From Leifsonia sp052114085 (GTDB lineage: Bacteria > Actinomycetota > Actinomycetes > Actinomycetales > Microbacteriaceae), in NCBI RefSeq assembly GCF_052114085.1, contig NZ_JBFREB010000001.1, positions 1,364,001 through 1,428,000 on the forward strand: a stretch of DNA of 64,000 nt, in the 5' to 3' direction. Shown here one piece after another: positions 60,483 through 64,000 of this stretch. Below the pieces are notes generated by a model. That model saw nothing but the letters and a program-made list of their open reading frames with translations, was not told the origin of the DNA and did not search any database. The position numbers were made by a program, and so were the translations under genes. How positions within the stretch are numbered: position 1 is the first letter of the stretch; every line of letters starts with the position of its first letter.

Positions 60483-61163
60483 TCACGTACTGAGCTTCGA
60501 CTCGACGACGGCGGCGATCGCCTGCTGGCCCGGCAGGGTGGGATGCTCGTCGTCGTCCTGGACGAGACCACCTCTGTCGCGGTACGGCTGCCCGAGATCG
60601 AGCCACGTTCCACCCGCGCCCTCGACCGCTGTGCGCAGCGCAGCGTCGAAGGGTGCAAGGTCCGCATCGCTGGCCTGGCCGGTGAGGGCGTTGAACCCGA
60701 CCAGTCGCGCGTCGGGGAGTTCGCTGCGAAGGCGGTCCACGGACTTCTGCATGGCTGCGGAGACCTCCGCGAGGTCGGTGCCGAGGTCATTGTCGGAAGC
60801 GCCGATGAGCACGAGCTGGGCGCGGGAAGCGATCGCCGCATCCACCTGCGCCGAGAAATCGTCGCCGTCCGAGCCCTGCGCGACGAAACCCGCTCCGGGG
60901 ACGCTGAGGTTGTCAAGCCGCCAGTCCCTGCTGGCCGCGACCAACGCGGGCCATGCTTCGGCCGGCTCCAGGCCCAAGCCCGACTCGATGGAGTCGCCGA
61001 TCACGGCCACGCGGTCGGCGTTCGAGGAGTCGGCGGCATCCGCGGACGGTGCGGCGCCCGCTCCCAGGTCGGCTGCCGTCGCGCAGCCCGACAGTGCCGT
61101 GAGCGCCAGCAGGGCGGCGGTCAGGGCCGTCGCCGCGGCGGCGAGGGGACGTCGAGCGAGCAT
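60483..61163 (-). CDS. SGNH/GDSL hydrolase-family lipoprotein (3 of 3)
   Basis: A 226-residue lipoprotein: signal MLARRPLAAAATALTAALLA, lipobox LSGC with C27, SGNH domain with VIGDSIESGLG (Ser), VPGAGFV (block II Gly), LIGASDNDLG (Asn) and DDDEHPTLPGQ (Asp-His). It is the most diverged of the three, sharing about the same architecture and spacing. ATG 61163 lies 6 nt after TACCGT (61170-61175, minus strand); ATG 61169 would abut that box. Confidence 0.87.
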   Translation of the reverse strand: MLARRPLAAAATALTAALLALTALSGCATAADLGAGAAPSADAADSSNADRVAVIGDSIESGLGLEPAEAWPALVAASRDWRLDNLSVPGAGFVAQGSDGDDFSAQVDAAIASRAQLVLIGASDNDLGTDLAEVSAAMQKSVDRLRSELPDARLVGFNALTGQASDADLAPFDAALRTAVEGAGGTWLDLGQPYRDRGGLVQDDDEHPTLPGQQAIAAVVESKLST

Positions 61164-61169
61164 GCCCAT

Positions 61170-61175
61170 ACGGTA
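61170..61175 (-). promoter_or_regulatory. -10 box TACCGT for SGNH gene 3
   Basis: Minus-strand hexamer 6 nt before ATG 61163. Confidence 0.5.
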
Positions 61176-61225
61176 CGCGCGGATCCTATGGATGGGCTTT
61201 GCCGGACTCAGGGGATCACCCGGAT

Positions 61226-62362
61226 TCAGCGTCCCAGCCCGCTTCGCAGCTCGTGGGTCAGCGAGCTCACGACGGCCTGCAGGCTCCCGCCGTTCTGTTC
61301 GGCGACGGCCAGCTGCCGCTGATAGCTCGCGCCGGTGTCCAGGATGGTGAGGACTGTCCCGAGCTCGTCGACGCATCCGAGTCGTTCGGCCTCCGGCTGC
61401 AGGTCGTCGACCAGCTCGCGGAGGGAGTCGGAGACCAGCCGCTCGCTGCCGTCCGGCGCCGTGATGATCTCCGCGTCCAGACCGTAGCGGGCCGCGCGCC
61501 ACTTGTTCTCACGCACGAACCACGGCTGCAGGGTGACCGGTTCCACGCCGTCGTCCAGCCGCCCGGCCATCCGGTCGGTGAGGCAGTGGATGAGTGCCGC
61601 GACCGCGCCCACCTCGTCCGGTGTCGATAGCCCGTCGCAGGCGCGCATCTCGACGGTGCCCCACTTCGGCGACGGACGGATGTCCCAGCGGACCTCCGAG
61701 TGGTCCTCGACGACGCCGGTGGTCACCAGATCCTGCACGTACTCCTCGTAGTTTGCCCAGGTCCCGAACTGCCAGGGCAGCCCCGCCGTCGGCAGCTGCT
61801 GGAACATCAGCGCGCGGTTGGAGGCGTACCCGGTCTTCGCGCCCGCCCAGAACGGGCTCGATGCGCTGAGGGCCTGCAGGTGCGGGTAATACGTGAGCAG
61901 GCCGTTGACGATCGGCAGCGCTTTATCCACCGAGTCGATGCCGACGTGCACGTGCACGCCCCAGATCATCATCTGTCGGCCCCACCACTGCGTGCGGTCG
62001 AGCAGACGGTCGTAGCGCTCGTTCGGTGTCACCTTCTGGTCGAACCACTGGGCGAAGGGATGCGTCCCCGCGCACATGAGCTCCACACCCAGCGGGTCGG
62101 TCACCTCTCGGACCAGGCCGATCAGCTCCTGCAGGTCGGTGATCGCAGCGGGGACCGTCTTGTGCACCCGGCTGACGAGCTCGACGGTGTTCAGCAGCAG
62201 TTCGTGCGTTATCTGCGGATGCTCTTCACCGTCGGGCGTTCCGAGTTCCCGGAGCACGTCGTCGGCGATCTGCACGAGGTCGCCGGTGGAGCCGTCCACC
62301 AGTGCGATCTCCCATTCGATGCCGACGGTGGAGCGCTCGGACTCCGAGAATTCGATCTGCAT
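61226..62362 (-). CDS. YbdK-family carboxylate-amine ligase (glutamate-cysteine ligase-like)
   Basis: A 378-residue cytosolic enzyme of the GCS2/YbdK family, which forms gamma-glutamyl or similar amide bonds with ATP. Motifs: STVGIEWEIALVD, HELLLNTVELVSRVH, CAGTHPFAQWFDQKVTP, YDRLLDRTQWWGRQMMIWGV, HVHVGIDSVDKALP, ALSASSPFWAGAKTGYASNR and DIRPSPKWGTVEMRACDG. Weak glutamate-cysteine ligase activity is known for E. coli YbdK; the true substrate in actinobacteria, which use mycothiol, is unclear. It diverges from rpsP across 181 nt. Confidence 0.92.
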   Translation of the reverse strand: MQIEFSESERSTVGIEWEIALVDGSTGDLVQIADDVLRELGTPDGEEHPQITHELLLNTVELVSRVHKTVPAAITDLQELIGLVREVTDPLGVELMCAGTHPFAQWFDQKVTPNERYDRLLDRTQWWGRQMMIWGVHVHVGIDSVDKALPIVNGLLTYYPHLQALSASSPFWAGAKTGYASNRALMFQQLPTAGLPWQFGTWANYEEYVQDLVTTGVVEDHSEVRWDIRPSPKWGTVEMRACDGLSTPDEVGAVAALIHCLTDRMAGRLDDGVEPVTLQPWFVRENKWRAARYGLDAEIITAPDGSERLVSDSLRELVDDLQPEAERLGCVDELGTVLTILDTGASYQRQLAVAEQNGGSLQAVVSSLTHELRSGLGR

Positions 62363-62543
62363 GCGGTCGTCCCGTCCGTCCGATTGTCCAAAGCAGGGCA
62401 GTATCTGACAGAATAGCTAGTTGAGTTCACCGTGCCCGACCCTCTATCCGGCGCGTGGGACGAACATTAGACCTCCTGCCGCGTGTGCCCCCACGCCCAC
62501 GGCAGTCAGTTCGACACAACGCATCCACTCATACAGGAGAATC

Positions 62544-63011
62544 GTGGCCGTCAAAATCCGTCTGAAGCGCCTGGGCAAGATCCGCGCTCCGTACTACCGC
62601 ATCGTCGTCGCCGACTCGCGCACCAAGCGCGATGGTCGTGTGATCGAGGAGATCGGTCTGTACCACCCGACCGAGGAGCCCTCGCGCATCGAGGTCGACT
62701 CCGAGCGTGCGCAGTACTGGCTCGGCGTCGGCGCCCAGCCGACCGAGCAGGTCGCCGCGCTGCTGAAGCTCACGGGCGACTGGGGCCGCTTCAAGGGCGA
62801 CAAGAACGCTGTCAGCACCGTCCGGGTCGCCGAGGGCAAGGCCGAGTTCGTCGCCGACGAGAAGAAGAAGCCGGTCCTGAAGCCCAAGGCCGAGAAGGTC
62901 ACCGCCGAGGCTGCGGCCGTCGTCGAGGCCGAGGTCGAGTCCGAAGAGGCCGCTGAGGCCGAGGTCGTCGCCGAGGCCGAGGCCATCGCCGACGCCGACG
63001 AGAAGGCCTGA
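62544..63011 (+). CDS. rpsP: 30S ribosomal protein S16
   Basis: A 155-residue ribosomal protein. The conserved core MAVKIRLKRLGKIRAPYYRI, VVADSRTKRDGRVIEEIG, LYHPTEEPSRIEVDSERAQY covers about 80 residues. The rest is an Ala/Glu/Val-rich, highly acidic tail (from about residue 105), longer than in most bacteria and common in actinobacteria. GTG 62544 has AGGAGA 4 nt upstream. The 181-nt leader region (62363-62543) holds its promoter, possibly TTGTCC (62384) with CAGAAT (62409), and no other gene. Confidence 0.95.
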   Translation: MAVKIRLKRLGKIRAPYYRIVVADSRTKRDGRVIEEIGLYHPTEEPSRIEVDSERAQYWLGVGAQPTEQVAALLKLTGDWGRFKGDKNAVSTVRVAEGKAEFVADEKKKPVLKPKAEKVTAEAAAVVEAEVESEEAAEAEVVAEAEAIADADEKA

Positions 63012-63015
63012 CGTC

Positions 63016-63246
63016 TTGCTCGCACCCGCGCTCACGCACCTGGTCAAGGGGATCGTCGATCACCCTGACGACGTCCACGTCGTGGCCAAGAGCTCCCCGC
63101 GTGGCGAGGTCCTCGAGATTCGCGTGAATCCCGAGGACCTCGGCCGGGTGATCGGCCGTTCCGGCCGCACGGCGAAAGCGCTCCGCACTCTCGTGGCCGC
63201 GCTGGCCGATGGCCGTCGCGTTCGCGTCGACGTCGTCGACGACTGA
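63016..63246 (+). CDS. KH-domain RNA-binding protein (YlqC/KhpA-like)
   Basis: A 76-residue protein that is a single KH domain: IVDHPDDVHVVAKSSPRGEV, then LEIRVNPEDLGRVIGRSGRT with the GxxG loop (IGRSGR) that contacts RNA, then AKALRTLVAAL. KhpA-type proteins between rpsP and rimM bind many RNAs and affect cell division and envelope control. The start is TTG 63016, 5 nt after the rpsP stop, the only one giving the full domain. Confidence 0.92.
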   Translation: MLAPALTHLVKGIVDHPDDVHVVAKSSPRGEVLEIRVNPEDLGRVIGRSGRTAKALRTLVAALADGRRVRVDVVDD

Positions 63247-63247
63247 G

Positions 63248-63922
63248 GTGGCAGACCACAAACTGCCCCGCAAGGACGTCGCTCCCCGGCCCGGCCAGAC
63301 CGAGCTGCGCGTGGGGCGCCTCACCAAGGCGCACGGTCTCAAGGGCGCGCTCAAGCTGGAACTGTTCACGGACGAGCCCGAGAAGCGGTTCGTCCCGGGT
63401 GCGGTGTTCACCCTCCAGGTGCCCACCGCATCCAAGTGGCACGGCAAGACGCTCGAGCTCACGGAGCTGCGCTGGTACAACGGCCACGCTGTCGGCTTCT
63501 TCGCCGGCGTCGACGACCGCGACGAGGCTGAGACCCTTGTCAAGGCGATCCTCTGGGTGAGCCAGGACGAGAAGCAGCTGCCGGACGAGGACGACGCCTG
63601 GTACGACCACCAGCTGGTCGGTCTGGACGCTGTCCGCGACGGAGTGACCGTCGGCCGCATCGCGCGTGTCGACCACCTTCCGGCGCAGGATCTGCTGGCT
63701 GTCGCTACGCCGAACGGGGAGGTCCTCGTGCCGTTCGTGAAGGCCATCGTGCCCGAGGTCGACATCACCGCCGGCACCGTGACGTTGACGCCGCCGGCGG
63801 GGCTCTTCGAGGACCTGCCGGACGACGAGCCGGAACCCGCGGGCGACATCGAGTCCGCGAGTGACGAAGAACCCGCTCCGGACGGCGAGGCAGAACAGAC
63901 GCCGACGCGCGACGAAGACTGA
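63248..63922 (+). CDS. rimM: 16S rRNA processing protein RimM
   Basis: Ribosome maturation factor that binds S19 and helps assemble the 30S head. The N-terminal barrel has TELRVGRLTKAHGLKGALKL and ELFTDEPEKRFVPGAVF. The C-terminal PRC-barrel has WYDHQLVGLDAVRDGVTVGR, DLLAVATPNGEVLVPFVKAI and VDITAGTVTLTPPAGLFEDL. The last 40 residues are an acidic disordered tail. GTG 63248 lies 2 nt after the KH stop. A terminator follows directly, so trmD is not part of this transcript. Confidence 0.95.
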   Translation: MADHKLPRKDVAPRPGQTELRVGRLTKAHGLKGALKLELFTDEPEKRFVPGAVFTLQVPTASKWHGKTLELTELRWYNGHAVGFFAGVDDRDEAETLVKAILWVSQDEKQLPDEDDAWYDHQLVGLDAVRDGVTVGRIARVDHLPAQDLLAVATPNGEVLVPFVKAIVPEVDITAGTVTLTPPAGLFEDLPDDEPEPAGDIESASDEEPAPDGEAEQTPTRDED

Positions 63923-63957
63923 GAGGGCGACCCGTACGGGTCGCCCTCTTCCTTTTG
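63923..63957 (+). terminator. intrinsic terminator after rimM
   Basis: Perfect stem GAGGGCGACCC (63923-63933) with GGGTCGCCCTC (63938-63948), a 4-nt GTAC loop, and a TTCCTTTT tail (63949-63956). It begins one base after the rimM stop. Confidence 0.9.
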
Positions 63958-63983
63958 CGTCGGGGGCATGGTCAGAATGCGGC

Positions 63984-64000
63984 ATGACCGCCTACGTGAT
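63984..64000 (+). CDS. possible start of a further gene, cut by the window edge
   Basis: ATG 63984 with a CAGAAT -10-like hexamer 5 nt upstream begins a frame MTAYV that runs off the window. Five codons are too few to name it. It does not look like trmD, which would begin with MRIDV or similar. Confidence 0.25.

Overview
The window comes from the chromosome of a high-GC Gram-positive actinobacterium, most likely Microbacteriaceae (Leifsonia-like). This rests on the GC-rich codon usage, the many GTG/TTG starts, the housekeeping order leuCD-murA-plsC-gpsA-ddl-DUF3515-thiL-rsmD-recG-coaD and rpmF-rnc-mutM-smc-ftsY-ffh-rpsP-KH-rimM, and the many start codons lying only 6-8 nt downstream of a TANNNT -10 box (leaderless mRNAs). 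The genus is inferred from general knowledge, not from a search.

Layout. 1-7159 is an accessory-flavoured stretch: the C-terminal part of a P1B metal ATPase, a diacylglycerol-kinase-family enzyme, tRNA-Glu(CTC) with a strong terminator, an AI-2E-type permease, a small DNA-binding-like protein, an ECF sigma factor with a membrane-anchored partner, a TylF-type methyltransferase and a KTSC protein. At 7102-8361 a yybP-ykoY (Mn2+) riboswitch precedes a TerC-family gene. TerC overlaps a PP2C phosphatase, which starts a signalling and envelope cluster (8358-23429): PP2C, FHA protein, membrane Ser/Thr kinase, FHA-like/HTH fusion, a 1758-residue Ig-like/FN3 surface protein, MoxR ATPase, DUF58 protein, transglutaminase-fold membrane protein and a second FHA protein. 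The gene content matches the PFNA-type kinase/FN3/AAA/DUF58/transglutaminase cluster known from bifidobacteria. The transglutaminase-like protein here has lost its catalytic Cys and His.

23430-35876 is core metabolism and envelope: a leucine leader peptide (leuL) with leuCD, murA, an inserted VapBC-type module, plsC, gpsA, ddl, a DUF3515 lipoprotein, thiL, rsmD, a TPR protein and recG. coaD (35963) is followed by a second MoxR-DUF58-transglutaminase module, this one with an intact catalytic Cys/His pair, then DUF177-rpmF-rnc-mutM. On the minus strand lies a double-GNAT gene. 44887-50074 is a complete branched-chain amino acid ABC transporter (binding lipoprotein, LivH, LivM, LivG, LivF).

50142-51391 is a lower-GC two-gene module, an XRE regulator plus a nucleotidyltransferase-fold protein, with its own promoter and palindromic operator. 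It resembles a toxin-antitoxin pair and sits directly before smc. smc, a CHAD protein, ftsY, a small acidic protein and ffh follow. Then come three tandem SGNH-hydrolase lipoproteins and a YbdK-type carboxylate-amine ligase on the minus strand, and finally rpsP-KH-rimM ending in a strong terminator.

The best candidate for an under-described system is the Mn2+-riboswitch/TerC/PP2C/kinase/FHA operon leading into the Ig/FN3-MoxR-DUF58-pseudo-transglutaminase operon. It joins metal sensing, Ser/Thr phosphorylation and an envelope-facing machine in one locus.
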